This document shows positions 52,330-61,605 of a stretch of 64,000 nt of DNA, one piece after another (position 1 is the first letter of the stretch; each line of letters opens with the position of its first letter). The notes below the pieces were generated by a model. It was given only the letters and a program-made list of their open reading frames with translations. It did no database searches and had not been told where the DNA came from. This stretch comes from Parapedobacter pyrenivorans (GTDB lineage: Bacteria > Bacteroidota > Bacteroidia > Sphingobacteriales > Sphingobacteriaceae), in NCBI RefSeq assembly GCF_014636865.1, contig NZ_BMER01000001.1, forward strand, positions 1,600,718 through 1,664,717, given 5' to 3'. A program made the translations under genes and the position numbers.

Positions 52330-54111
52330 TTAATAATCTAGTACAATTGGGTTTTGAGCGCGCGAGTTGATGAGTATATGCAGGGTCACATTTGTGCCCG
52401 CTGGTTTCCCCTCAGGCGTCACTAAATCAGCCACGGCCACGGTTATCCTGCCGGATACTTCATCGTTCAAAATTTGGATACGATCTTTCAGCAATCGCTT
52501 GTAAGGTGTAGTTTCATTGGCGTCGCGCTGTTTCGTTCGTTCTTTGGCTGATTCCCTACCACATCCATTGTCGGTGATGTTGCATACTAAATGGGGGAAC
52601 TCATATCGGAATGTGATCCTGATTTCCCCGTGCCGATCCAAGTTGAGAATGCCATGGTACAGGGCGTTTTCGACGTAATGATAAATAATGAGCGGAGGCA
52701 GGCCGGATAAATCTGACGGTATCCCTTCTTCTGTTTCGATGGCGTAATCAAATTTCCCGGCGAATCTCATTTTTTCGAGCTCCAAGTAAAGCCTTAGGAA
52801 TTTCTCTTCCTGTGTCAATGAGATTTCGGGGACGTTCGCCTGAGCCAGTAATTCGCGGATGAACCGCGAAAAGCGCGATACGTAGCCGAGTGAGGTAGCC
52901 GTATCACCCTTATTGATGTAATATTGGAGATCGTTTAACGAGTTGAATACGAAGTGGGGGTTTATTTGAGCCTGCAGTACGCGCATATGCAATTTTCGGT
53001 TTATCCGTTCGATGTCCCGATGTTGCTTTCCGATGACCGTATTACGCTGGGTGAGTAGCTTGGTGAGGCGGGTTTTCATCCGATACCTGTTGTACATCAA
53101 CACCGCTATCCCGATGGCGACGACGATCAACAGCATACTCACATAACGAAGGATTTGATCGCGTTCGGCGGCCAGCAAGCTGTTTGCAAGCCGTTGTGAT
53201 ACGATTTCGCGCTCCTTGGTGAGCAGCTCGAGTTCAGCGTCGCGTTGTCCATCCGGAGAGGCTCCGGGGCCCTCCATGATGATTGGTCCGATTTGACTGC
53301 CCAGGTACTTGGAAAGAAAACCGCTCACCAGCCGTTTGCATTCAAAACTCTGGAAGTATTCATCTACAATGGGCTGCCAATCGCTATTTATGGGAAATAT
53401 GCCCGCCAATCCGGGTCTTTCCGTCGCAAATAGATGCTGCCTTTTCACTTTGATTCCTTTCTGCAGGCTTACCACGTACACCGTCAGCGGAACATATCCA
53501 AAGGCATCTCTTTCTGCCGCGATTCGTTCTAAGATTTGGTAGTCGTCATATTTACGGGATACAGGAATTGCATATCCACGTATAAGGGAGTCCATATCTT
53601 GCTCCATAGCGGTATAGCGCATGGTGTATCCGCGTAGGTGGGGGATTGTGTCTCGAAATGCCGCTTCGTTGGTAAATAAAGGCATCCGATCGTTGGTAAC
53701 CAGTACATTGATATCTGGCATATATGGCGGGGTAAACTGCACTTCCTGCTTTCTTTCCGGCGTGATGGAGAAAAACGACCATCCAAATACGCCGCCTTCT
53801 GACGTATTGCGTATCTGGTTGTAAATGCCGTCGAAACTTCTTGCATTTTTCCACCGGATGGCAACCTTGTAGTCATAGGTTTTGTTTATCCAACGGACGA
53901 ACGACTCCATCAATTCGTATTCGACACCCTGCAGTTTGCCGTTGTCGTCTTCAAAAATATAGGGATCGATGTCATACCATAGCGCAGTGACGGTACCACC
54001 TTTGTTTTCCTGTATAGTTGCCCAGCTATCCGATTCTTGTGCAGCGGCCACGCCCATGCCCAAAAACCAGGCGATGGATAGTATCCGTATAAATGGTTTG
54101 ATACCGTTCAT
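52330..54111 (-). CDS. Sensor histidine kinase with an extracytoplasmic solute-binding-like domain (LytS-type kinase)
   Basis: Sensor kinase of 593 residues. After a signal peptide (ending AAAQ) residues ~25-270 resemble a family 3 solute-binding protein, as used for amino acids (LWYDIDPYIFEDDNGKLQGVEYELM in parts; FGWSFFSITPERKQEVQFTPPYM in parts). One membrane helix follows (~320-340, MLLIVVAIGIAVLMY), then a coiled segment and a LytS-type kinase with phospho-acceptor H386 (INPHFVFNSLND) and ATPase N-box/G-box (YHYVENALYHGI; ITDNGCG). It should sense a small periplasmic ligand and phosphorylate the adjacent LytTR regulator. ATG 54111 is preferred over a GTG at 54117. Confidence 0.9.
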   Translation of the reverse strand: MNGIKPFIRILSIAWFLGMGVAAAQESDSWATIQENKGGTVTALWYDIDPYIFEDDNGKLQGVEYELMESFVRWINKTYDYKVAIRWKNARSFDGIYNQIRNTSEGGVFGWSFFSITPERKQEVQFTPPYMPDINVLVTNDRMPLFTNEAAFRDTIPHLRGYTMRYTAMEQDMDSLIRGYAIPVSRKYDDYQILERIAAERDAFGYVPLTVYVVSLQKGIKVKRQHLFATERPGLAGIFPINSDWQPIVDEYFQSFECKRLVSGFLSKYLGSQIGPIIMEGPGASPDGQRDAELELLTKEREIVSQRLANSLLAAERDQILRYVSMLLIVVAIGIAVLMYNRYRMKTRLTKLLTQRNTVIGKQHRDIERINRKLHMRVLQAQINPHFVFNSLNDLQYYINKGDTATSLGYVSRFSRFIRELLAQANVPEISLTQEEKFLRLYLELEKMRFAGKFDYAIETEEGIPSDLSGLPPLIIYHYVENALYHGILNLDRHGEIRITFRYEFPHLVCNITDNGCGRESAKERTKQRDANETTPYKRLLKDRIQILNDEVSGRITVAVADLVTPEGKPAGTNVTLHILINSRAQNPIVLDY

Positions 54112-54150
54112 GAACACATTGGCTTCTTGCGCTAAGGTAACAAAAAGTCG

Positions 54151-55602
54151 TTAAATAATTGTTGATTTCCCGGCGAGCATCTTTTTATAGTCTTTCGGGT
54201 TGATGGGTTTAAAGAACTCGTAGATGAAATTCTTTGAGGCCCTGGTGCGAAGACCAAGGTCTTTCATCAGTTCGTCGAGATGCTGGTAATTGAAAGGAGC
54301 TACGCAAAGACCACTGAACTCAGCCGCAATCGGTCGTTCCTCGCATCGCCATCTTTCCATCAGCCGCATATCACGCAGCATATCTTCCACCGGCGGAAGG
54401 ATAAGCTCACCGGATACCGTGGCCGCCAGCCAGTGAGCAGCCACTTCAGAAGTGAGTGTGGTAAACAGGCTCGAGTTGAAACCCACAAATCCCATCTGCG
54501 GCAAGTCGGGGTGTAAAATATTCCGGTAAAGGCTATACATTCCGGAAGCCGTGGTAATCATTTCCTGGTATTGCACTTGGAGAAATGGTAGTCGTTGTTT
54601 GAAACCTGTGCCAAATACGACCACATCGGGCCGTATTACCTGCCCGTTTTTGAGCACCACATCCCGACCTTCAAACCGTTCTATTTCCGTGCAAATACCG
54701 CGTATTTTTCCCGTAGCTATTTTGCTATAAAAATCCACCGGTTCTACGCCGAGGCTACAGCTGATTTGGTCTTCGATGCGGTGCGTGGGCAGCATATTGC
54801 ACTTTTTCAGGCCAAATTGCTTTTTTAACAACAGCTCAAGCATGCGCCAGTGCAACCATACGAAAGGTTTACCTACGGAATGCAATACCTGTTGAAGCGC
54901 CGTTTTTTTACGGGCATTGAAGAACGCTTCGGAAAAGCGAGAGAACAACAGGTACTTCATGTTGATGCTGTTGCCGAAATAGCGAGGAACTTTCCACTGG
55001 GCCCTACGGTAAATGAGTGTACAGCTTTTGCTTACATCAGCGGCTGTGGTAGCGATATCGGTGGCGGATTTCGCAAAGCCCACCACCACGACATCCTTGC
55101 CAGCCAATTGATCGGCCGCCGATAGGTTGGATGAATGCAGCAGTATACCACCGGCATCCGTGTAGGAATTCCTACCCGGTATTTCAGGAACATGGGGCTC
55201 ATGAAAGGTCCCGGTACAGATGACCACATAAGCAAAGGAAATGGACTCGCCCCCTTCCAGGTTAACAATCCAGTTGAAACCATCGTAGTACATGGTTTTT
55301 ACGGTCATGCCAAACCGGATGTGCTGCATGATACCGAAATGAATAGCGTAGTTTTTTAAGTACGCTTGTACCTGTTCGCCGGTAGGCCACAATGGGTAAT
55401 GTTTTGGCATTGGAAAATCCGAAAATGCATATTCATCACGGGTAGTCTGGGTGGTAACACCCGCATATGAGCGGCTTTTGTGCCACACGCCACCCAACCC
55501 GTCCGACTTTTCCAACACCGTTACCTGATGGCCTTTCTGCAGGAAGGCCTTTGCTGTGGTGAGACCGCTTATGCCGGCCCCGATGATACCAATATGCTTC
55601 AT
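54151..55602 (-). CDS. Flavin-containing monooxygenase-like NAD(P)/FAD oxidoreductase
   Basis: Flavoprotein of 483 residues. The FAD motif IGIIGAGISGLTTAKAF is at the N-terminus. CTGTFHEPHVPEIPG corresponds to the FMO/BVMO fingerprint region, VVVVGFAKSATDIA to the NADP motif (with F-A in place of the second/third Gly) and VVFGTGFKQ to the late FATGY-like motif. The group oxygenates N or S atoms or performs Baeyer-Villiger reactions. The substrate is unknown. It is transcribed on the minus strand ahead of the two-component genes, with a 39-nt gap, so partial cotranscription is possible. Confidence 0.85.
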   Translation of the reverse strand: MKHIGIIGAGISGLTTAKAFLQKGHQVTVLEKSDGLGGVWHKSRSYAGVTTQTTRDEYAFSDFPMPKHYPLWPTGEQVQAYLKNYAIHFGIMQHIRFGMTVKTMYYDGFNWIVNLEGGESISFAYVVICTGTFHEPHVPEIPGRNSYTDAGGILLHSSNLSAADQLAGKDVVVVGFAKSATDIATTAADVSKSCTLIYRRAQWKVPRYFGNSINMKYLLFSRFSEAFFNARKKTALQQVLHSVGKPFVWLHWRMLELLLKKQFGLKKCNMLPTHRIEDQISCSLGVEPVDFYSKIATGKIRGICTEIERFEGRDVVLKNGQVIRPDVVVFGTGFKQRLPFLQVQYQEMITTASGMYSLYRNILHPDLPQMGFVGFNSSLFTTLTSEVAAHWLAATVSGELILPPVEDMLRDMRLMERWRCEERPIAAEFSGLCVAPFNYQHLDELMKDLGLRTRASKNFIYEFFKPINPKDYKKMLAGKSTII

Positions 55603-55622
55603 TTGGTTAATGATTAAAAATT

Positions 55623-56441
55623 ATGAATATTTTTTTCGATAATTGCCTTAAATTCACTTATTTTACGCTGGCCGTTAGCACAGCTATGACTACCTATTTA
55701 CTCATCTTCATCGGCACTTTACTGATAACCGCTTGCGGTTTTCTTTGGTATTTCAAAAAGAGAAATGCGCTCCTGCAGGCCGTTTTCCAGCAACGCGTAG
55801 CAGAGTTGGAGGATACAGTTTGGCGTTTGCAGATGAACCCCCATTTCCTGAATAACTGTTTGAATAGCCTCAACAGCATGATCCATAGGGATGACAAGGA
55901 ATCAGCGGCCAGATACCTGACCAGCCTTTCCCGGCTGGTACGTAGGTTGCTGGAGCATTCGGAAGAAGCCACCATAACCCTTGCCGATGAGCTCGATACG
56001 GTGCGGCAGTACATCCACATGGAGCAACTGCGTTTTGGCGACAAAATTGCCGTCGAAATCGCCGTTTCAGCAGAGATTGACCCCGAAAGCATCATCGTGC
56101 CTCCACTTTTTATCCAGCCTTTTGTTGAAAATGCGTTAATCCACGGATTACTCCCACGGCAGGCAAACGGCACCATCATCGTCGAATTTTTAATGACCGA
56201 TGCGGTAACGCTAAGTTGCTCCATCACGGACAATGGTGTTGGCCGGGCACAATCGGAAAAGGATGCCTTGCCTGCTACCAATAAATCGCTGGGTATCGCA
56301 GTTACCTGCAAGCGCATTGCGGCTTTCAATAAAGCGTTTGGTCGTACATTGCCGTTTGCTATCCACGATTTGGTAGACGCCGACAAACAGAATGCCGGTA
56401 CATCGGTGGCTATCCAGCTTGCATGGGTACCCGTTGAATAA
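55623..56441 (+). CDS. Orphan LytS-type histidine kinase
   Basis: Kinase of 272 residues with a single N-terminal membrane helix (~24-44, TYLLIFIGTLLITACGFLWYF in part). The His_kinase domain has H74 in MNPHFLNNCLNSL, followed by the ATPase domain (FIQPFVENALIHGL; CSITDNGVG; GTSVAIQL). It lacks a large sensor domain. No response regulator is adjacent, so it is an orphan or works with the LytTR regulator at 51563. ATG 55686 is an alternative start. It is divergent to the monooxygenase gene and converges on the collagen-like gene. Confidence 0.88.
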   Translation: MNIFFDNCLKFTYFTLAVSTAMTTYLLIFIGTLLITACGFLWYFKKRNALLQAVFQQRVAELEDTVWRLQMNPHFLNNCLNSLNSMIHRDDKESAARYLTSLSRLVRRLLEHSEEATITLADELDTVRQYIHMEQLRFGDKIAVEIAVSAEIDPESIIVPPLFIQPFVENALIHGLLPRQANGTIIVEFLMTDAVTLSCSITDNGVGRAQSEKDALPATNKSLGIAVTCKRIAAFNKAFGRTLPFAIHDLVDADKQNAGTSVAIQLAWVPVE

Positions 56442-56460
56442 GTGGCGTTCACGATGGTGT

Positions 56461-59358
56461 TTATTTGACGTTGACAAGTGCCCGGATCTTGCCGATCCCC
56501 GCACCGCTGTATTCCTGTAATGCCTTGCCAATCACCTGTCCTGGCCCTACCTTCGCTTTGTCGGCTTTCATGGCTACCCCGGGTGTGGATGAAGTGACCA
56601 GTAAATCTCCCCTTTTGATTGTACCGCCTTCCAGGCATACCTTGGTCGGTATAACACCGACTACTCCCATGGGTACTTTTTGCGAGATGTCTGTATCAAT
56701 ATCCTCTTCGGTCAGTAATACACCGGGTTTGGTAGCGTATACGCCCACCACAATATCCGAATAAGGTTCGGCCGACTTCGTTACTGTCCGATCCTCATCC
56801 ATAGAAATGACCAGCACATCACCCGGCTCATATTGGGCGATGATTCCTTCCACATCGAATGCTTCGGCAATATCGGCACCGCCATTAATGGTCCCCCCAT
56901 TGAAAAATCCGACACCCGCGGCACTAATCCGGGCGCGGTTGGCGCCGCCGCTACGGAAGACGGCGAGGTTGCCGGAGCCGGCAGAATTGATGCGAAATAC
57001 ATCGGTTGAATTTGCTGCGTTTGTTCGGGTTAGGGAGAGCAGACTTCCACTCCCGGTTCCGCCGTCACTCCCCTGGATAACGGTACCACTGCCAACACCG
57101 GAAGCAAAAAGCGCCGACCCATTATTAAATGCGCGAGTAAAAAGCGCATGGCCACCACCTTGGTGTTCGGCGTGTAATGCGGCTGTATTATTGCCAGCAT
57201 TGGAGTTAACGAAAAGACCTGCACCGCCTGCACCACCAGACGCACGGCCGATAACCGCTGCATTCGGATTGGGCGTGGATGAATTGGTTTGTGCGAAAAT
57301 TGCCGCACCGGCACTGTTGGGGTTGGTCAAACTGAAAAAGGCACCATTGCCAGATACGGATTGACTTTCTACACTGACTGCCGAACTGCTGTTTGCCGCA
57401 AGGGTATTGCGGACGCGAAGCACGGCATTCGTGGCTGCTCCAGCATTCTCGATTTCTACCACGGGCACGTTTCCCTGCGCTACAGCGCTAATGGCACGGC
57501 CATTGCCTTGATGTGTTGCGCGTAATGCCGTAGCACTGTTTGTTGCATTGCTGATAACGAAATTGCCGGCCCCGCCCCCTGCACCTGACGATCGGCCCGT
57601 TACGGCGGCATTGCTGTTGGGAATATTGACGGTTGTTTCGCCAGACACTGCTGACCCGATGCCGCCCATCACCCGGAAACGAGCTGCAGTGGCAAGTGTA
57701 CTGTTTGTTTCGACCAAGAGGGTTTCGTTGCTGTTGGCTTGTACGGTATTGCGTAGGTAGAGTGCATTGGCCTCTGCGCCTCCCGAAGTAAAGAACTCCG
57801 CTACAGGCGCTGGCCCGGAACTTGTTGCGCGGATTGCAGTTCCATTGGCAGCGACAACATCGATTCCGCGGCCTGTACCCGTGCTTACGGATTCCACAAA
57901 TAGGCTCGGTTCGTTGTTGGAATTGGTGGTGGATCGAAAGGAGGCGACCATGCCGGTACCTTGCTTGATGCCCTCGAAAACGGTGCCGGAATTGTTGTTG
58001 AAGCCTGAGATGGTGCTGCCCGAGGTCGACCGCGCGGCTATTGCAGCCCCGCCCCCCAGTGTTTCCACACGCAAGGTATTCGAATTGTTGTTGGTATTAC
58101 TGGTACGGAAGAACCCCGCATGTCCACTGGTACCATTCGCCTGGCTCGATATGCTGGTGCCGGTTCCGTTGCCTGCTACGAGCAGCACGTCACCGCTGCC
58201 ATTGGCGTCATTATGGAAATATGCGGCCTGTGAACTCTGGCTATTGGTTTGTACGCTGAGCGCTGGCACCGATGCGGCGATGTTGTTTATATTAAAACTA
58301 CCCGCTGTCCCATTGCCTTCATTGGTGAGGTAGAATAAGGTGCTAGCTAGGTTTTCCGTGGCGGCGAAGGGTAGGGTAAATCCGTCGCCGGCCGCGATGC
58401 CTGGGACCCATTGTGAACCGTCAAATCGCAATACATCGTTGTTGGCCGGGGTCGCATCGGATATCGGTACCGTTTGTAGTTTGGTAACTATGGGATCGGG
58501 ATAGGTGCCCGATAGATCGCCTCCCGCAGGACCTGCGAGTACACCATCGGCTCCCGCAGGACCGGGATCTCCTTGGTCACCCTTATCACCCTTTTCCCCT
58601 TGCGGTCCAGATGGACCTTGCGGTCCGGCAGCGCCGGTTTCACCCTGCGGCCCTTGTGGCCCTTCGGGTCCCTGTGGTCCGGCAATACCCGGCAGCCCCT
58701 GCTCACCAGCATCGCCCTTTTCGCCCTTTTCGCCCTGTGGTCCCGAAGGGCCTTGTGGCCCGGCAACACCCTGCGGTCCAGCGATGCCTTGCGGCCCCTG
58801 TGCCCCCACATCGCCTTTTTCACCTTGCTCACCTTGCGGTCCCGGAGGGCCATTCGGATCACCCTTTTCACCTTTTGGCCCCTGTGGTCCAACAGGACCT
58901 TGGAGGCCTGCGGGCCCCTGTGGTCCGGTCGCACCCGGTGTGCCGCCGCCCGATGCCGCATACAAGGCAAACGGTACACTCATCAGCTGGGTAGTGCCGA
59001 GATCGGCAAACATGCCGCCATCCAACGCGACTTCCACTTTCAGGTACTGATTGGTGTCTTGCCATGGAATTGCGGCAAAGGTTCCTTGGTCTACCTGCCC
59101 CTGTCCAATCCGTAAGGTGAATAGCCCGAGCTTGTTGGTAAGGAGCTCATGCGCTTCCCGGTATTGAACGTCGCCGGTAGCCGACCCACCAATGACGGAT
59201 AGCCGCACCCGGATGTTTTTTTCGGCCAGTACGGTTCCATCCGTGTTTCGGGCCACGGCCTGGTAGTTGATGCCGTCTAGGCTCGATTGAGCGGCTACGC
59301 CCAGCCACAGGAATAGGATGGCTAATGTAATGGTTAATGGTTTTGCATTCATAGTCAT
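56461..59358 (-). CDS. Large exported protein with collagen-like Gly-X-Y repeats and repetitive beta-rich stalk
   Basis: A 965-residue exported protein. Signal peptide (ending GVAAQ), then an N-terminal domain (~25-137) common in Bacteroidota surface proteins ([29 protein letters not shown]), then about 44 Gly-X-Y triplets (~139-272) rich in GPQ, GEK and GDK, with one break at N169. A long Asn/Ser/Ala-rich region with degenerate repeats (about 300-820, [29 protein letters not shown]) probably makes a beta-helix, and the tail ([32 protein letters not shown]) is a compact C-terminal domain seen in tail-fibre-like proteins. It lies behind PorV in one operon. A role as a surface fibre is inferred. 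Confidence 0.85.
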   Translation of the reverse strand: MTMNAKPLTITLAILFLWLGVAAQSSLDGINYQAVARNTDGTVLAEKNIRVRLSVIGGSATGDVQYREAHELLTNKLGLFTLRIGQGQVDQGTFAAIPWQDTNQYLKVEVALDGGMFADLGTTQLMSVPFALYAASGGGTPGATGPQGPAGLQGPVGPQGPKGEKGDPNGPPGPQGEQGEKGDVGAQGPQGIAGPQGVAGPQGPSGPQGEKGEKGDAGEQGLPGIAGPQGPEGPQGPQGETGAAGPQGPSGPQGEKGDKGDQGDPGPAGADGVLAGPAGGDLSGTYPDPIVTKLQTVPISDATPANNDVLRFDGSQWVPGIAAGDGFTLPFAATENLASTLFYLTNEGNGTAGSFNINNIAASVPALSVQTNSQSSQAAYFHNDANGSGDVLLVAGNGTGTSISSQANGTSGHAGFFRTSNTNNNSNTLRVETLGGGAAIAARSTSGSTISGFNNNSGTVFEGIKQGTGMVASFRSTTNSNNEPSLFVESVSTGTGRGIDVVAANGTAIRATSSGPAPVAEFFTSGGAEANALYLRNTVQANSNETLLVETNSTLATAARFRVMGGIGSAVSGETTVNIPNSNAAVTGRSSGAGGGAGNFVISNATNSATALRATHQGNGRAISAVAQGNVPVVEIENAGAATNAVLRVRNTLAANSSSAVSVESQSVSGNGAFFSLTNPNSAGAAIFAQTNSSTPNPNAAVIGRASGGAGGAGLFVNSNAGNNTAALHAEHQGGGHALFTRAFNNGSALFASGVGSGTVIQGSDGGTGSGSLLSLTRTNAANSTDVFRINSAGSGNLAVFRSGGANRARISAAGVGFFNGGTINGGADIAEAFDVEGIIAQYEPGDVLVISMDEDRTVTKSAEPYSDIVVGVYATKPGVLLTEEDIDTDISQKVPMGVVGVIPTKVCLEGGTIKRGDLLVTSSTPGVAMKADKAKVGPGQVIGKALQEYSGAGIGKIRALVNVK

Positions 59359-59380
59359 GATTAGCTGTTGTATGATTCGA

Positions 59381-60535
59381 TTAATTGTTGATGTTGAAAC
59401 TTAAAGTAGCCTTGAATTCATTGCGCACGGTATATCGCCGGGCCATTGGCATGGTATAGCTCATATCCAGTTGGAAATCATTCACCCGCACACCCAGTCC
59501 GGTAGAAAGGTGTTGCCGATTGCCCTTATCCGGTGCTTCATGGAAATAGCCCGCGCGGAGGAAAAACTGCCGGTAATAGCTGAATTCAAACCCGCCGGCA
59601 ACCGTAAACTCCGAAAGTTCCTCGCGGAATCCCCCCGGGGCGTCAAACAAGGACGTAAACAAGGCATCCGGTACGCTTCTATTGGGATCTCTGCCTCGTT
59701 CAATTTCGGTGGTTAGCTGCCCGTTTTCATCTTGTTTGTATGTTGGTGGGGTAGGGACCATCAATTTATTGATGTCTAGTAGCAGCGTAAGCCGATTATT
59801 CGGATCGTTGTAGAGGGCGTATCCTGTTCCTAAACGTAAATTCATGGGAAGAAAGCTTTCCTTGGAGTTGGTGTAGTTGATTTTGGTGCCGACATTGCTC
59901 AGGCTGATTCCCCATGCAAAGCGCTTTCCAAATTGATGGGATCGGAATAGTTCACGTTCGGAGTAAATGCTGATGTCTACTGCAAATGCGTTAGCATGAT
60001 CCATTTCCAGGCCGTTATAATTACCGGCCCCCAATGCACTACGGATATACCGTGCGGTAAGCGCCATGGCGAAATATTCGCCCAATTTTCGGGCATAGCT
60101 GACGTCGAATGCAAATTCTGCAGGCTTATAAGTATCCAAGAGGTTACCCGTTTCGTCTCGAAAGGAAGCTTCACCTAGGTCGAGGTACTTAACCGACATC
60201 CCCAGTACCTCCCGATCATTCAATCTATGGTAAGCTGTAAGGTAGCTTAAGTGTTCATCGTCTACTAATTGCCGCATCCAGGGCGTATAGGATAGGCTGA
60301 CGCCCATACGGTCGGCGAAGACTAATTTTGCCGCATTAGCATATAGCACATTGGCATCGGCCTCCAAACCCGTACTGGCTTCACCGACACCGGCATTGCG
60401 AGCATCAGGGCTCAGTAGGAGAAAGGACGCTCCGGTAGTCACAGTTCGAGTACGTTGCGCCACTGTTCGTTTCGTTGGAAGGGCTATTGCAACGAGCAGA
60501 GCCACAAAAATGCCGATGATTATTTTGGTGTTCAT
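59381..60535 (-). CDS. porV: PorV-type outer-membrane protein of the type IX secretion system
   Basis: FadL-like beta-barrel of 384 residues. Family block [20 protein letters not shown] near the N-terminus, followed by [20 protein letters not shown] and a barrel end [11 protein letters not shown], is typical of PorV/LptO. PorV shuttles T9SS cargo from the translocon to the attachment machinery on the cell surface. It is flanked by a gene with a T9SS C-terminal domain (8 nt upstream) and the collagen-like gene (22 nt downstream), a very tight operon. It may be the main PorV or a paralogue dedicated to these neighbours; this cannot be told from one window. Confidence 0.88.
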   Translation of the reverse strand: MNTKIIIGIFVALLVAIALPTKRTVAQRTRTVTTGASFLLLSPDARNAGVGEASTGLEADANVLYANAAKLVFADRMGVSLSYTPWMRQLVDDEHLSYLTAYHRLNDREVLGMSVKYLDLGEASFRDETGNLLDTYKPAEFAFDVSYARKLGEYFAMALTARYIRSALGAGNYNGLEMDHANAFAVDISIYSERELFRSHQFGKRFAWGISLSNVGTKINYTNSKESFLPMNLRLGTGYALYNDPNNRLTLLLDINKLMVPTPPTYKQDENGQLTTEIERGRDPNRSVPDALFTSLFDAPGGFREELSEFTVAGGFEFSYYRQFFLRAGYFHEAPDKGNRQHLSTGLGVRVNDFQLDMSYTMPMARRYTVRNEFKATLSFNINN

Positions 60536-60543
60536 TACGTTGA

Positions 60544-61086
60544 TTACTGAATGATTAATTTTTGCGTATATTTTTTGGATGAGTTTACCGATACAACAAG
60601 GTAGTACAGACCCGATGCATACTGCTCGAGTGGGATGCGGTACTCCAACTGACCGGCGGCGGCATCCCGATCTTCGCTGTATACGATCTGGCCAGCGTTG
60701 TTAACCAGTATAAACCGCACGCTACCCGGTACAACAAGGGTAAACCGGATGGTCGTATAGCTGATTGCCGGATTTGGGAATACGATAAAATCGGTTAAGT
60801 CAGGTAATTGCGGGATATGAGAACTTACCGTTACCTGGGGTTGTTGGAAGCCTTGGGTAAAGAGGAATGTCGGTTGCATCAACGTCGCGACCGCGGCCTC
60901 TCCAACCGTATATTGGAAGATCGTGTTGCCCGTCTGCCTGTCATATCCGGTACTACCGACCACTTGCCTTTCTAAAACGATTTCCTGTGCGCACAAGGAT
61001 GTCGCTGATGCACCAAGTAAGATTGTACACAGCAGGCCAATGATGCCGCGACAGTTATCGATAGGTGTTGCTAAAAGAGTCATCAT
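60544..61086 (-). CDS. Exported protein with type IX secretion C-terminal sorting domain
   Basis: A 180-residue exported protein. The signal peptide is IIGLLCTILLGASATSLCAQ; a short beta-rich domain follows (GNTIFQYTVGEAAVATL; FTQGFQQPQV). The last ~80 residues are a T9SS type A sorting domain (DFIVFPNPA, GQIVYSED, YASGLYYLVVSV, YTQKLIIQ). The mature part is tiny, so it may serve as a carrier or surface cap. It is the first gene of the PorV operon, with a -7 element 22 nt before its start. Several Bacteroidota genomes carry such small CTD proteins next to PorV-like and large surface-protein genes (general knowledge). Confidence 0.85.
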   Translation of the reverse strand: MMTLLATPIDNCRGIIGLLCTILLGASATSLCAQEIVLERQVVGSTGYDRQTGNTIFQYTVGEAAVATLMQPTFLFTQGFQQPQVTVSSHIPQLPDLTDFIVFPNPAISYTTIRFTLVVPGSVRFILVNNAGQIVYSEDRDAAAGQLEYRIPLEQYASGLYYLVVSVNSSKKYTQKLIIQ

Positions 61087-61605
61087 GCTGAATTTTTCGT
61101 TCGGGGGCCAAAACTAACGACAGGTAACCGCCGACTAACACCACACTTAATGAATGGACTTTCTGGATTGACGGAAAGCGGGTTTCAATTGATGGAGGTT
61201 TATAAACGTATGCTGTGCTGTTTAATGTTAAGCAACAACCCTGTTACAAAATCAAAATCAGTCCACCGATTGAACGGTGTCAAAAACACAGTTTTCGAAC
61301 AATTGCACCACCTGAATCATACGGATGCCATGCAATAGCAGTCAACATTCGCGTATATTTGAAGATACACATCGTCGGTAACACACAGGGCATAAAGCCT
61401 TCCGACGATCAAGCTCACCAATTTATACTTATTAAATAAAAAGGTTCTTTATGAAACACATTTACGGGTTTTCAAACCAGATTATGATTGATGATGCCAA
61501 TAGGTATCCCACCTAGCATCTTACCGATTGTAACAAAAAAGGCGATTTGTGAGTAGATTAATCGTCATTTGATTTTCGTCTATTTTATAACCAAAAAATG
61601 AACCA
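61087..61605. other. Intergenic region, 519 bp, between divergent operons
   Basis: Contains the minus-strand -7 element of the PorV operon at its left edge, and a plus-strand TATATTTG at 61354-61361 that fits TAnnTTTG but lacks a clear partner. Short open frames at 61150-61338 and 61215-61439 show no coding character. A minicistron ATG-AAC-CAA-TGA at 61598-61609 overlaps the SusC start (see findings). Confidence 0.55.
61109..61116 (-). promoter_or_regulatory. -7 element of the T9SS cargo/PorV/collagen-like operon
   Basis: TAGTTTTG on the minus strand matches TAnnTTTG exactly, 22 nt before ATG 61086. No clear -33 partner was found. Confidence 0.45.

Noticed and set aside
52415-52430. CACTAAATCAG resembling the recurring operator
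   Set aside because: It lies inside the histidine kinase coding region and has no right arm.
55694-56638. 314-codon minus-strand frame
   Set aside because: Antisense to the orphan histidine kinase, running into the collagen-like gene; low-complexity Ser/Arg content.
58505-59115. Long plus-strand frames rich in Gly/Pro opposite the collagen-like gene (181, 180 and 127 codons)
   Set aside because: They are antisense images of Gly-X-Y repeats, which lack stops on both strands. No start signals or domain.
61150-61439. Two short plus-strand frames (62 and 74 codons) in the last long spacer
   Set aside because: No ribosome site, no domain, and mutually overlapping. The spacer looks non-coding.
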